From Bacillota bacterium (GTDB lineage: Bacteria > Bacillota > Clostridia > Lachnospirales > Lachnospiraceae), in assembly GCA_023423045.1 (NCBI GenBank), contig JAFAGA010000055.1, forward strand, positions 1-64,000: 64,000 bases of DNA, given 5' to 3'. How positions within the stretch are numbered: the stretch's first letter is position 1; each line of letters opens with the position of its first letter. The notes beneath the pieces are model-generated. The model searched no databases. It saw nothing but the letters and a program-made list of their open reading frames with translations, and was not told where the DNA came from. Positions 16,786 through 26,069 of this stretch are shown here, one piece after another. Position numbers and translations under genes: made by a program.

Positions 16786-19163
16786 TGAAGTATAAAAATT
16801 TGCAAATATTAAAAGAGAACGGAATAAATGTTCCTGATTTTGCCGTATTGAATTTTGAAAGCCTGGTTCAGGGAAAGAATGAGCTGCGCCGGGAAATAGA
16901 GCGTCACAAAGCAGAAGATATCAATGATATCATTGAAAATAGCAGAAGGCTGAAAGAAACGGTGAGAAGGGCATATATAAGAGGTGCTTCTTTAGATGCA
17001 ACTTTAAGTTTGGGGTTTGATAAATATGCGGTAAGATCCTCCTGCAATGCTGAGGACGGAAGAAATAACAGCTTTGCAGGCCAGTTCAAGACCTATTTGA
17101 ACGTGGAGCGGGATGATATTGAGGACAAAATCCTGCTGTGTCTGGAATCCTTATATGAGCCCAATGTGCTGGAATATGCTTATCATAACGGTATCGACGT
17201 AAATCAGCTGAAGATGAATGTGATTCTTCAAAAAATGATCCATGGGGATTGCTCGGGGGTTCTGTTTACTTCAAATCCCCAAGGAATTCTCAATGAAAGC
17301 GTAATTGTTGTGGGGAAGGGCCTGGGAGAAGGGATCGTATCCGACCGGGTTGATACCACGGCATATTATTATAATACCACGGATCACATCTATTATTATG
17401 ACGGAAAGGAAGACTTTCTCTCCAGGGCCAGCGTCCTGAAATTAGTAGAGATGGGGAATAAGATAAAACAGATATTAGGGAATGATTATCTGGATATCGA
17501 GTTTACGATTAAGGATAATACAATCCATATCCTTCAGGCCAGACCCATTACAACCATTGATGATTCCCAGCTGGTAATTTTGGATAACAGCAATATTGTG
17601 GAAAGCTATCCGGGCATCAGTCTGCCATTGACGGATTCCTTTGTCAATATTGTTTACTCGGGAGTGTTCAAAGGGGTATCCGCCAGGGTGCTGAAGAATA
17701 AAAAAATAGTGGAGCAGTGTGAGGATATTTTTAATAATATGGTAGGCAGCTCCAATGGAAGAATGTACTATAAGATCAGCAACTGGTACACGATCATCAA
17801 GTTTTTGCCATTTAACAGAAAAATAATTCCGGTCTGGCAGGATATGCTGGGAGTTAAAAATAAAAATTATGATAAGGAAAGAGTAAGCTTGTCCGGAAGC
17901 GCCCGTGTGCGGACCTATTTTAATTCGGTTTATGAAATCTTAATGGTGCCCTCCAATATGAAGAAGCTGAATAAGCGTTTTATAGAGATTAATGACTGTT
18001 TTTATTCCAGGTATCATAAGGACCTAACCAATGAGGAACTGGTTCAGCTGTACGATGAGATTAAAGATAAGCTGCTGAGCATGTGGGATGTAACTCTTTT
18101 GAATGACTTGTATACCTTCATTTTTACCGGCCTTTTGAAAAGCAGGTTAAGGAAAAGGGATCCGGAGCATTATGAGGAAAGAACCATTGATCTCATATCC
18201 GGAATAAGCAATATAGAAAGCATGAAGCCGGTTCGGGAGTTAATTGAGTTATCCGCCCTGTCATTAACAGGGAGGGAAACAAAGGAATATGAGAAGCGGT
18301 ACACCGATTACATACAAATATATGGCGACAGGGCAATGGAAGAATTGAAGCTGGAGGCGGAAACCTTTCGGACAAATCCAAGTTTGCTTGAGGATAGGAT
18401 CAGAGAATATACGATGGACATAGATAAACTGAAGCAGATGCAGGAAGCTGTAAGTCCTGCGAAGGAGAAAGCTTTAAAAGGAACGGATATGCTTTTTGAT
18501 TTTTATGTCAGCCGTGCCATGACGGGAATAAAGAATCGAGAGCTGTCACGGTTAAACAGAAGCAGAATATTCGGAATGGTAAGAGCTATATTTCTATCCT
18601 TTGCTGAAAATTTTACAAAACAGAAGCTGATCAGAGACGAAAAGGATATTTTTTATCTGAAGGCGGAGGAGATATTTGACCTGGTAATGAAGCCCAGAGA
18701 CGTTACACAGCTGATTGAAAGGCGCAAGGCAGAATATAAAAAATACAGCCTGCTGCCGGCATATTCCCGGCTGGTATTTGCAGGGCAGGAGTTCAACAAG
18801 AATAACAAGTCGATTAATTCTAATGAGCATATTATGGTTTCTCACAGCTTGCAGGGAATCCCCTGTTCCAGGGGTAAGGTCACCGGAGAAGTATTGATAA
18901 TAAATAATGCAATGGAAGCTAAAAATGTCAAAGACAAAATACTGGTTACTAAAATGACGGATCCGGGATGGGTTTTCTTACTTGCAAGTGCCAGGGGGAT
19001 AATAACGGAGAAGGGATCTTTGCTTTCTCATACGGCAATTATCTCCAGGGAGCTGAAAATTCCAGCGATCGTTGGAGTGGATCATGCGCTGGATATATTA
19101 AAAAACAATATGATTGTGTCCATGGATGGAAATACCGGAATGATAGAGATATTGGAAGGATAG
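16785..19163 (+). CDS. PEP-synthase-like dikinase (PEP/pyruvate-binding plus swivelling His domain), copy 2
   Basis: A 792-residue relative of the first dikinase with the same layout. The N-terminal ATP-grasp domain has KYAVRSSCNAEDGRNNSFAG and GVLFTSNPQG, a helical middle follows, and the C-terminal swivelling domain has GSLLSHTAIISRELKIPAIV with the carrier His near residue 749. It lacks the TIM barrel that would bind PEP. The first codon overlaps the UbiA stop by one base. Two such enzymes in one operon suggest two phosphorylation steps, or a pair that acts as one complex. They are diverged along the middle region, which is where substrate choice would be expected. Confidence 0.82.
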   Translation: MKYKNLQILKENGINVPDFAVLNFESLVQGKNELRREIERHKAEDINDIIENSRRLKETVRRAYIRGASLDATLSLGFDKYAVRSSCNAEDGRNNSFAGQFKTYLNVERDDIEDKILLCLESLYEPNVLEYAYHNGIDVNQLKMNVILQKMIHGDCSGVLFTSNPQGILNESVIVVGKGLGEGIVSDRVDTTAYYYNTTDHIYYYDGKEDFLSRASVLKLVEMGNKIKQILGNDYLDIEFTIKDNTIHILQARPITTIDDSQLVILDNSNIVESYPGISLPLTDSFVNIVYSGVFKGVSARVLKNKKIVEQCEDIFNNMVGSSNGRMYYKISNWYTIIKFLPFNRKIIPVWQDMLGVKNKNYDKERVSLSGSARVRTYFNSVYEILMVPSNMKKLNKRFIEINDCFYSRYHKDLTNEELVQLYDEIKDKLLSMWDVTLLNDLYTFIFTGLLKSRLRKRDPEHYEERTIDLISGISNIESMKPVRELIELSALSLTGRETKEYEKRYTDYIQIYGDRAMEELKLEAETFRTNPSLLEDRIREYTMDIDKLKQMQEAVSPAKEKALKGTDMLFDFYVSRAMTGIKNRELSRLNRSRIFGMVRAIFLSFAENFTKQKLIRDEKDIFYLKAEEIFDLVMKPRDVTQLIERRKAEYKKYSLLPAYSRLVFAGQEFNKNNKSINSNEHIMVSHSLQGIPCSRGKVTGEVLIINNAMEAKNVKDKILVTKMTDPGWVFLLASARGIITEKGSLLSHTAIISRELKIPAIVGVDHALDILKNNMIVSMDGNTGMIEILEG

Positions 19164-19193
19164 AGGTGTCGGAAGAATAGAGATACCGGAAGA
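19143..19193 (+). repeat. Three tandem 17-bp imperfect repeats over a stop codon
   Basis: ATAGAGATATTGGAAGG (19143-19159), ATAGAGGTGTCGGAAGA (19160-19176) and ATAGAGATACCGGAAGA (19177-19193). The first lies in the end of dikinase 2 and its stop is at 19161-19163, so the repeats fill the short intergenic gap. Replication slippage is the simplest origin. Confidence 0.75.
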
Positions 19194-19214
19194 AAAGAAA
19201 TATTGAGGTAGAAT

Positions 19215-20297
19215 ATGAAGTGTATCAGATTTGAACAGGAAGAACAATTTGTAAAAGATTTTATAGGCTTGTATCATAAGCTGTATAACAAAAAAAACAA
19301 TATGCAAAATGATACCGAGCTAAGGGAACTTCTGCTTGGGCAGCATATTCTCAGCAAATATTTTCATTTGGATAAATTCTGCGTCTATGCCGGGAATGAG
19401 ACAGCAGCAAGATTTATTATCACCACCTATCCTGATGATGACAGCGCTTATCTCGGTTTTTTCGAATGTGTTGATGATCCGGAGACGGCAAGGTTTTTGT
19501 TTGAGGAAGCGGAGATATTTGTGAAGAGTAAGAAGTATAAAAGAATAATAGGCCCTGTGGATGCCTCCTTTTGGATTCGATACCGTTTAAAGACGAATCT
19601 CTTTGACAGGCTTCCCTATACAGGGGAACCCTATAATCAGGAGTATTATTTAAAGCTATTTCAGGAAAATGGATATGAAATAGCGCAACATTACACCTCC
19701 TCCATTTATCATCCGGTAGAGGAGGAATGGCACAACGAGAAATTTGCAGACCGATACCGGCTTTTTACAGAACAGGGTTATAAAATCATAAATCCGACGA
19801 AAGACGACTGGGATAAGACGGTGGAGGAATTGCATGGCCTGATTACCGACCTGTATCGGGATTTTCCGATTTATAAAGATATCGCATTAGAGGATTTTCG
19901 AAAATACTTTGAGAGTTATAAATTGATTATTAATTTTGATATGGTTAAAATGGCATATTACAATGAAAAAGCAGTTGGCTTCTATGTAAGCATTCCAAAT
20001 TATCATAACAAGGTCTATCATACCAGGGCTTTGCTTAATATTTTGAAGATACTGCACATTCGAAAACGGCCGAAGGAATATGTGATGCTTTATATGGGGG
20101 TGGCCCAGGAGCATAGAGGTCTTGGTAAAGCAATCATACATAGTATAATTGAAGAGCTGAGGAGGAACAAATTGCCCAGCATCGGGGCTTTGCAAAGAGA
20201 TGGCAAGATTACTCAGAGCTACGCAAAGGAACTGATTGAAAAACGGTATGAATACGTACTATTGAAAAGGGAAGTTAATGATGATAACATTTCATGA
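19215..20297 (+). CDS. GNAT-like acyltransferase (YghO-like)
   Basis: A 360-residue protein that resembles the YghO-type GNAT-fold proteins. Supporting segments are RIIGPVDASFWIRYR and LPYTGEPYNQEYYLKLFQ in the middle (this GPVxxS...YNPxYY pattern is family-typical), and a C-terminal acyl-CoA site, MLYMGVAQEHRGLGKAIIHS, which contains the Q/RxxGxG/A loop. It would transfer an acyl group from a thioester to an amine or hydroxyl. The next gene, an acyl-activating ligase, overlaps it by 20 bases, which suggests that the two act in sequence (inference). Confidence 0.65.
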   Translation: MKCIRFEQEEQFVKDFIGLYHKLYNKKNNMQNDTELRELLLGQHILSKYFHLDKFCVYAGNETAARFIITTYPDDDSAYLGFFECVDDPETARFLFEEAEIFVKSKKYKRIIGPVDASFWIRYRLKTNLFDRLPYTGEPYNQEYYLKLFQENGYEIAQHYTSSIYHPVEEEWHNEKFADRYRLFTEQGYKIINPTKDDWDKTVEELHGLITDLYRDFPIYKDIALEDFRKYFESYKLIINFDMVKMAYYNEKAVGFYVSIPNYHNKVYHTRALLNILKILHIRKRPKEYVMLYMGVAQEHRGLGKAIIHSIIEELRRNKLPSIGALQRDGKITQSYAKELIEKRYEYVLLKREVNDDNIS

Positions 20298-21750
20298 ACT
20301 GCTGAAAGAAAACTACGAAAAATGGAAGAATGAAGATTATGTTTATACAAAGGTAAACAAGACGTATCGGCCAATATCTTTTGGAAGAATGATTGAAGAT
20401 ACCGTTTATCTTGCGGAAGCATTATTGGCAATGCAGTTAAAGGGCAGAAAAATCATTATTTACGGAAAGAATTCGACGGAATGGATGATTTCTGATCTGG
20501 CAGTCATGAGCTATGTCGGAATCAGTGTTGGAATTGATAAGGAATGGCAGCTGCAGGATGTAAAAAATGTGATCGAGCTTGTACAGGCTGATGCAATTAT
20601 CTATTGTGATAGTAAGAAGGAAATAATAAACCATATTAAGGCGGAGTATAAAGATATGATTTGCATTTCCATGCTGGATGATCTTCCGTCCCTGATTGAA
20701 AAAGGGAAGAACATAAAAGCACAAAAGGGAGAATTATTTGATTTTGAAAAAAGAGACCATGAAGAATGTTTGAAAGTCGTATTTACATCCGGCACAACCT
20801 GTTTTTCTAAAGCGGTTATGTTATCTGAAAAAAATATTTTCTCAGGCTGGAACAGCTTAAAAAAAAGAGCACCAATGGACGAGACGGATATTTGCTACTT
20901 GTTTTTACCGCTACATCATACCTATGCGGGAATTTATAACTTCATCTATTCTTTAATTTCCGGAATGAAAATTTACCTGAGCTCCGGGGTTGATCAAATT
21001 TTCAACGAATTGCCTGAGGTGCAGCCAACCGTATTTTGTGCAGTGCCTCTTATATACAAGAGACTCTATGAAGAGATGGGCAGAGACATTAATAAATTGC
21101 CTGATGTTTTCGGAAAAAGAATAAAATATATATTTACCGGCGGAGCCTATCTGGATGAGCAGATAAGGAAGGGGTATCGGGAAGCCGGGTTGAATCTTCT
21201 GACGGCTTATGCACTGTCGGAAACGGCCTCCTCTTTCTCCATCGAATATTCTCAAAGTAAGCATCTAAAAAGTGTGGGAAGGATTTTTGAGGATATTGAG
21301 GTTAAAATTCACAGGCCGAATGAGTACGGAGAAGGAGAAATTCTTGTAAGAGGTGACAATGTTTTCATCGGCTATATGAATGATGAAGAAGCAAACAGGC
21401 TCGCATTTGATGAGGACGGATATTTTCGTACCGGGGATTTGGGCTATATTGATGAAGAAAATAACTTGTATTTAAGCGGCAGGAAGAAAAGAATTATTTC
21501 GATGGATAATGGAGAAAACATTTATCCGGAAAAGATTGAACAGATCATAATGAGAAAAAATGAGAATATAAGCAGCGCCAAAGTGTTTTTGTCTGATCAC
21601 AAATTGAAAGTAAGTATATACTTAAAGAGGGAGGACGCTGTAGATTATCAGAAATTTATTGATAATTTAAATGAGGAATTGCCTAAGTATGAAAGAATCA
21701 GTTCTCTTGAAGTATTAACAGATACGCTGGATCACAGATTAAAACAATAA
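20278..21750 (+). CDS. AMP-forming acyl ligase (acyl-CoA/acyl-adenylate synthetase family)
   Basis: A 490-residue ANL-family enzyme that activates a carboxylate with ATP. The P-loop is FTSGTTCFSKAVMLSEKN (about 165-180), the A5-like motif is YALSETASSFS, and TGDLGYIDEENNLYLSGRKK gives the A7/A8 hinge. The protein ends shortly after a terminal RLKQ, so the catalytic Lys of the C-terminal subdomain would be the Lys two from the end, which is unusually near the terminus. ATG 20278 or 20281 could start it, both behind AAAGGGAAG. It is the last gene of the tight operon. The substrate is unknown, and fatty acid is a reasonable guess. Confidence 0.82.
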   Translation: MMITFHELLKENYEKWKNEDYVYTKVNKTYRPISFGRMIEDTVYLAEALLAMQLKGRKIIIYGKNSTEWMISDLAVMSYVGISVGIDKEWQLQDVKNVIELVQADAIIYCDSKKEIINHIKAEYKDMICISMLDDLPSLIEKGKNIKAQKGELFDFEKRDHEECLKVVFTSGTTCFSKAVMLSEKNIFSGWNSLKKRAPMDETDICYLFLPLHHTYAGIYNFIYSLISGMKIYLSSGVDQIFNELPEVQPTVFCAVPLIYKRLYEEMGRDINKLPDVFGKRIKYIFTGGAYLDEQIRKGYREAGLNLLTAYALSETASSFSIEYSQSKHLKSVGRIFEDIEVKIHRPNEYGEGEILVRGDNVFIGYMNDEEANRLAFDEDGYFRTGDLGYIDEENNLYLSGRKKRIISMDNGENIYPEKIEQIIMRKNENISSAKVFLSDHKLKVSIYLKREDAVDYQKFIDNLNEELPKYERISSLEVLTDTLDHRLKQ

Positions 21751-21852
21751 GACAGACAATTATTAGTTCCAAGCAGCCTAGTTTGTGCTAAATTGATTTT
21801 CCCTCAAGTATATTTCTAAAATTTAAACAATACATTTACAATAAGAGAATTA

Positions 21853-23547
21853 ATGAATGAAAGGCATCCTTATATGTCTTATCAAACAGTTAATTATCCG
21901 ACGAATCCTAGCGATTCCATAAGATATGAAATATTAAGAAATGCTTTTACAAACTCCGGCCGGCCAGAAGATTTTGAAAATGTAGTTGAACTATTAAATC
22001 CTCCGCCTGATATTACCTCCTATGCTGCTCCCGGAGCATATAAAAACCTTAAAGTAGGCATAATAGGTGCAGGTCTGGCCGGTTTATCCGCTGCCTTTGA
22101 ATTAAGAAAGATTGGAGCAGAAATTACACTGTATGATGCCATGGAGGACCGCATCGGCGGAAGGGTGTATACATATTATTTTGATCAGGACAGGAGGTAT
22201 TATGGAGAATTTGGTCCTATGAGAATTCCCCTGTCCCATGGTACAACCTGGCATTATATAAATTTGTTACATCTGAATACCATTCCGATTACTTCCCCTT
22301 TTTCCAACAATTTTATATTCGTTCATAATACCAGAATACGGAGAGATCGGGACGAGAATAATATAAAGGAATATTTATATCCCCTATTTAACCTTACTGA
22401 TTATGAGAAATCTTTGTCATGGTCAGAGTTAAGTGATTATGCATTTAATTCTGTCTTACTAAGCATGGCTCCGGATATCCGGAGAGAACTGCTGCAGATT
22501 CTGCCGGCCTATTCATCAGAGTATTCCATCTATTCAGACAACAGTATCAGGGAGATACTGGAGATGCGCGGGTTAAGCCAGGATGCCATAAATTTAATAG
22601 CCAGTACGGACCCTCTGACCGGAGGACTGCTTAACACCAGTTACGATGAAGCCCTACAGGAGTTATATTCTATGGATTATCTGAATACTTACCGAATTGC
22701 CGGAGGTATGATCAACCTCCCGTTTGCTTTTTATAATTCCCTTATCTCCCATAACCCGAGAGAATATGATATTGCGCCGGATTTGCTTGGGAAGGTTAAT
22801 ATTAACTTTGGTCATAATATAACCGGTATTTATCAGGGTTCCTCTGGAAGTAAAGTTATTCTAAGGTATAATAATACTTACATGACAAATAGATATGAAG
22901 AATTTGATTATGTTATCTGCGCTATCCCTTTTTCCACCTTACGGGAAATAGATATAAAACCATTTTTCAGCAATCAGAAAATGCAGGCTATACGGGAATT
23001 ATTTTACCCCGATTCCTTTAAGGCTGCCTTTTTCTGTAATCGGCGTTTTTGGAGGAAAATACAGTCTATGGAAAGATGAATGGAGGCATTTCTTTTACGG
23101 ATCTGCCGATTCAGTCCATTATATATCCCTCGGATCATATCCAATGTGCGGAGCCCTCTTCCTGCTCACCGCTAGAACCGGGCGTATTAATTTCCTCTTA
23201 TAACGTAAATCAGGATTCCATACGGGTTGCGAATCAGAGTGAAAGCAGGCGGTTTTTGTTGTAAGACAAATGTGGAAGAGGTACATGGACTGCCGGAAAA
23301 TTTCTTGGATTCAATTGTGATAAATTATAAAATGGTAAATTGGAATCGGCAGCAGTGGTTCCGAGGAGCATTTGCTGTAAATCTTCCCGGCCAAAAGATA
23401 AATTTCGCTCATACTATCCTTGAAGCGGAATATAATAACCGTATATTTTTTGCCGGAGAGCATACTTCTGTAAAGCATGGCTGGATACAGGGGGCCTTAT
23501 ATAGCGGTATGCTGGCAGCTAATACACTGGCGGTGAATTTGAGATAA
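21853..23547 (+). pseudogene. Flavin-containing amine oxidase, two frameshifts
   Basis: Reads as a monoamine-oxidase-type FAD enzyme. The Rossmann motif VGIIGAGLAGLSAAFELR (about 68-85) and DRIGGRVYTYYF follow an N-terminal extension. The first frame stops at 23079. The natural continuation EENTVYGKMNGGISFTDLP lies one frame over (a missing G near 23051), and the end, from CKTNVEEVHGLPENF through FFAGEHTSVKHGWIQGAL (the second FAD motif), needs one T removed near 23253-23260. With both corrected a roughly 560-residue protein results. The two changes cancel and both sit at base runs, so sequencing error is possible. It may belong with the lipid operon, 100 bases downstream of it. Confidence 0.75.
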
Positions 23548-23568
23548 TATTTAAACTTATATATTATC
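23543..23568 (+). terminator. Weak hairpin after the amine oxidase gene
   Basis: GATAATAT and ATATTATC form an 8-bp stem with a 10-base loop overlapping the stop. The tail is only moderately T-rich, so termination is tentative. Confidence 0.35.
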
Positions 23569-23700
23569 GCTTTACAGTTATTATTCTAATCCTGTATTTT
23601 ATCACTGTTCTTCTTTTATTTTATTAACCATGACAAATTAATTAAGAAATAATATAATTCTAAACCGGTTATCGGCTCATGTAAATTCTACTCAATTAAA

Positions 23701-23798
23701 CTACATAATAATTTTTATTAATATTGTAATTGCAGTCAAGTATTATATAAACTTCCAGGCGACATACGCTCCTTATATTAAGGTATTAACATTTTATG
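23701..23798 (-). pseudogene. Internally deleted AEC transporter gene
   Basis: The left 35 bases match the last codons of the AEC gene at 1568 (the stop and ATAATTTTNATTAATAT). The right part matches its first codons and upstream region (AAACTTCCAGGCGACATAC against AAACTTCCAAGCGGCATAC; then TATTAACAT and TATGCAGCAGGG up to about 23815). The junction is at TCAAG, present at both corresponding positions of the intact gene, so about 860 bp was lost between short direct repeats. The result encodes nothing useful. Confidence 0.8.
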
Positions 23799-23829
23799 CA
23801 GCAGGGTTTATTCACGCAGTGATGGAAAC

Positions 23830-24054
23830 CCTGTTTGCTGGTTTGCTCCCAGTAATTAAGATTATGATAATATAGTTTTTTGAATTAGAGGTAGATGAAA
23901 GACAAATGTTATAGTATGATGGAATAGAAGTAGTAACTAATATTGTTAATTTGTACCCATAAGCAGTGGGTCTTTTACTTTTGTGATGATATGTCAATTT
24001 GGAAAGGCGCAGAATATACAGCACTTTTGAAATTGAAGAAGAGTATAGGAAAGG
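23830..24054. other. Intergenic region with one hairpin
   Basis: No gene found. ACCCA (23955-23959) and TGGGT (23967-23971) form a short hairpin followed by CTTTTACTTTTG, a weak terminator candidate on the plus strand. Confidence 0.35.
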
Positions 24055-24960
24055 ATGGTTAGCAGTATGAATTATAAGAAGAAATCTAAATGGGCTATCG
24101 CTTTGATATTGGGGTTGTCATTTGTTCTTACAGGCTGTGCTGCCGGTTCTAAAACGACAGAAAACTCTGATTCTGTAAGTTCAGATCATACTGTAGATAT
24201 CCAGGGTAATGCGGGAGATGTACAGGATAATACAGAAAGTACACAGGATAAGGCAGCCATAAAAAATATATTTGGGACGGTTCAAATAGGTGATAATGTA
24301 ACTGTCGATCAGACCAATAATGATATATCTTTATCCGGCTTAACTCTTGACGGTCAAGGGAAAAAGGATGATCGTTTAGAAGTCGTAACGCAGCTTGATA
24401 ATAATTCGACACCTGTAGAAAACATCCTCAAAGTAATCCTTGGAGATAACAGGGAATTAGAGAAATTATACGAGGGGAATTGGTCTAAAACCATCTATAC
24501 AGCAGATTTATTATCCGATGGAACAGAGGAAATCGTTCTATTACTTCGAGATAGGGCAAGTGACTATGGTGCATCGGAACTTCATGTGCTGAAGATCCAA
24601 AACGACAATCTGGAAGAAATATTAACCATCGTGGATGAACCGGGAGCTTTGAGCGCTCAGCAAAAGGATAAATATGAAACCTCCTTATTTTTGATTCCAT
24701 GGCCAAAAGATAATTTCATGTTATCGGATAACTATGCTCAGGACTATGTATCGATTTGCACTGATGGGTCCCTTATAGATATTAACATTGACGGGACTAC
24801 AAAGAAAGGGATAAAAATAAGTCATTTCGGCGGACAGTCTCAATTGGATGCATATCGTTCCATGTATGGCAGAAAACTTTATCCTTACTCGGTTATCGTT
24901 TGGGATGGAAATGAGTGGACCGTAACAGAACAGGAAGTTGATGATTTTTGTATCAAGTAA
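24055..24960 (+). CDS. Hypothetical lipoprotein
   Basis: A 301-residue exported lipoprotein with lipobox FVLTGC and a Ser/Asp/Asn-rich linker that contains repeats of the form DxQDN. The folded part (about 80-301) has ILKVILGDNRELEKLYEG, ADLLSDGTEEIVLLLRD and ELHVLKIQNDNLEEIL, a layout reminiscent of VCBS/FG-GAP-like lipoproteins in clostridia that monitor or bind surface ligands. Start: ATG 24055 follows AGGAAAGG with almost no spacing, while the in-frame ATG 24067 gives a shorter signal peptide. I cannot assign a function. Confidence 0.7.
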   Translation: MVSSMNYKKKSKWAIALILGLSFVLTGCAAGSKTTENSDSVSSDHTVDIQGNAGDVQDNTESTQDKAAIKNIFGTVQIGDNVTVDQTNNDISLSGLTLDGQGKKDDRLEVVTQLDNNSTPVENILKVILGDNRELEKLYEGNWSKTIYTADLLSDGTEEIVLLLRDRASDYGASELHVLKIQNDNLEEILTIVDEPGALSAQQKDKYETSLFLIPWPKDNFMLSDNYAQDYVSICTDGSLIDINIDGTTKKGIKISHFGGQSQLDAYRSMYGRKLYPYSVIVWDGNEWTVTEQEVDDFCIK

Positions 24961-25048
24961 GTTGCAGTTACGCAGATCCCAACAGAAAAGCCATAAGATA
25001 CAGTAAATTTTAATTCACAGTATACAGTACGATGGGAGGAATTTTATT

Positions 25049-25660
25049 ATGAAGCTGGAAGTGTTTTTTGACTATACTTGTCCCTATTGTTATTTGGCTC
25101 TCCGCGAGTTAAATCAAATACTGCCTGATTATCCGGAACTCTCTGTGAAATGGTGTCCATGTGAAATCAACCCGCCGTCAGAACCCAGAGTATATGGCTG
25201 GGATAAAGAGGCTGATTGGCTCGTTGAACTGATGCCGCGCTTGGAAAAAGCGGGACTATCCATAAAACGTCCGTTTGAACCTGGCAATTACAGTTACTTG
25301 GCAATTCAGGGACTATTTTGCCTGGAGGAACAGGGCGCCGATATCAAACGATACAATGATGCGGTATACAATGCTGTTTTTGGCGAAAGTAAGGACATTG
25401 AAAATATGAATGTGCTTAGCGAGTGTGCTATTGCTGCCGGGGCGGATGCGGATGCGTTCCGTCGGGCATTGAACTCAGAAGCATATATAGAAAGGCGGCT
25501 GAAATTGAATAAGTACGGTTGGGAAGAAAATGCGCTGGATTCCGTACCTTCTTTCCGGCTGGGTGATGCACGGCTGAATGCAGTATATGGTGTGGGCGTT
25601 TTACGTCAGCAAATAGAAGAGTTCCTGAGAAAATTTTTTACGGAGGTGAATAACGCTTGA
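25049..25660 (+). CDS. DsbA-family thiol-disulfide oxidoreductase (FrnE-like)
   Basis: A 203-residue cytosolic thioredoxin-fold protein with the helical insertion of the DsbA/2-hydroxychromene-2-carboxylate isomerase family. The active site C11-P-Y-C14 lies directly after the first strand (LEVFFDYT). The cis-Pro region is VPSFRLGDARL near residue 170. No signal peptide is present, so it acts in the cytoplasm, as FrnE-type proteins do. It has its own GGGAGG ribosome binding site and stands alone. Possible roles are disulfide repair or glutathione-like chemistry (inference). Confidence 0.85.
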   Translation: MKLEVFFDYTCPYCYLALRELNQILPDYPELSVKWCPCEINPPSEPRVYGWDKEADWLVELMPRLEKAGLSIKRPFEPGNYSYLAIQGLFCLEEQGADIKRYNDAVYNAVFGESKDIENMNVLSECAIAAGADADAFRRALNSEAYIERRLKLNKYGWEENALDSVPSFRLGDARLNAVYGVGVLRQQIEEFLRKFFTEVNNA

Positions 25661-25704
25661 GATTAAGAATAATCTTACACAATAGTCTGAATCAAGCCTT
25701 ATCC

Positions 25705-25742
25705 CATGCAGAGTAAGCGATAGTTACTATTCTGTATGGGTA
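25705..25742. other. Imperfect hairpin before the CD3324-like gene
   Basis: CCCATGCAGAGTAA pairs imperfectly with TTACTATTCTGTATGGG. There is no U-run. It may be a leader structure of the next gene. Confidence 0.3.
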
Positions 25743-25805
25743 AATAGAAAACTATCTGCTGAACTCTGAACTTTATTTATATAGCATAAATAAGGAGAGG
25801 ATAAT

Positions 25806-26066
25806 ATGAAATATAAAAATGCAGCAGAAGTATTACCGGAATATCTTTTAATCGAAATTCAGAAACATATAAGCGGAGAAGTCTTATATATACCCACGGG
25901 AGAGGACCGCTTGAAGTGGGGAGAGAAGAATGGTTCAAAACGATATTTTGCAAAAAGAAACAATCAAATAAAGCAGCGATATCAAACAGGTGACACCATC
26001 AATCAAATAGCTCAGGAATTTGGATTGGCATATGAAACAGTACGTAAAATTGTATATAAAGCTTAA
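25806..26066 (+). CDS. CD3324-like small DNA-binding protein
   Basis: An 86-residue protein that matches the CD3324/Mor-like family of clostridia. The N-terminus has EVLPEYLLIEIQKHISGE and YIPTGEDRLKWGEKNGSK. The C-terminal helix-turn-helix is INQIAQEFGLAYETVRKIVY. Such proteins are small, stand-alone and of unknown target. It is preceded by AAGGAGAGG and followed 3 bases later by a strong terminator, so it forms a monocistronic unit. Confidence 0.8.
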   Translation: MKYKNAAEVLPEYLLIEIQKHISGEVLYIPTGEDRLKWGEKNGSKRYFAKRNNQIKQRYQTGDTINQIAQEFGLAYETVRKIVYKA

Positions 26067-26069
26067 ATT

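Noticed and set aside
25705..25742. Terminator after the DsbA-like gene
   Set aside because: The stem is imperfect and no U-run follows.
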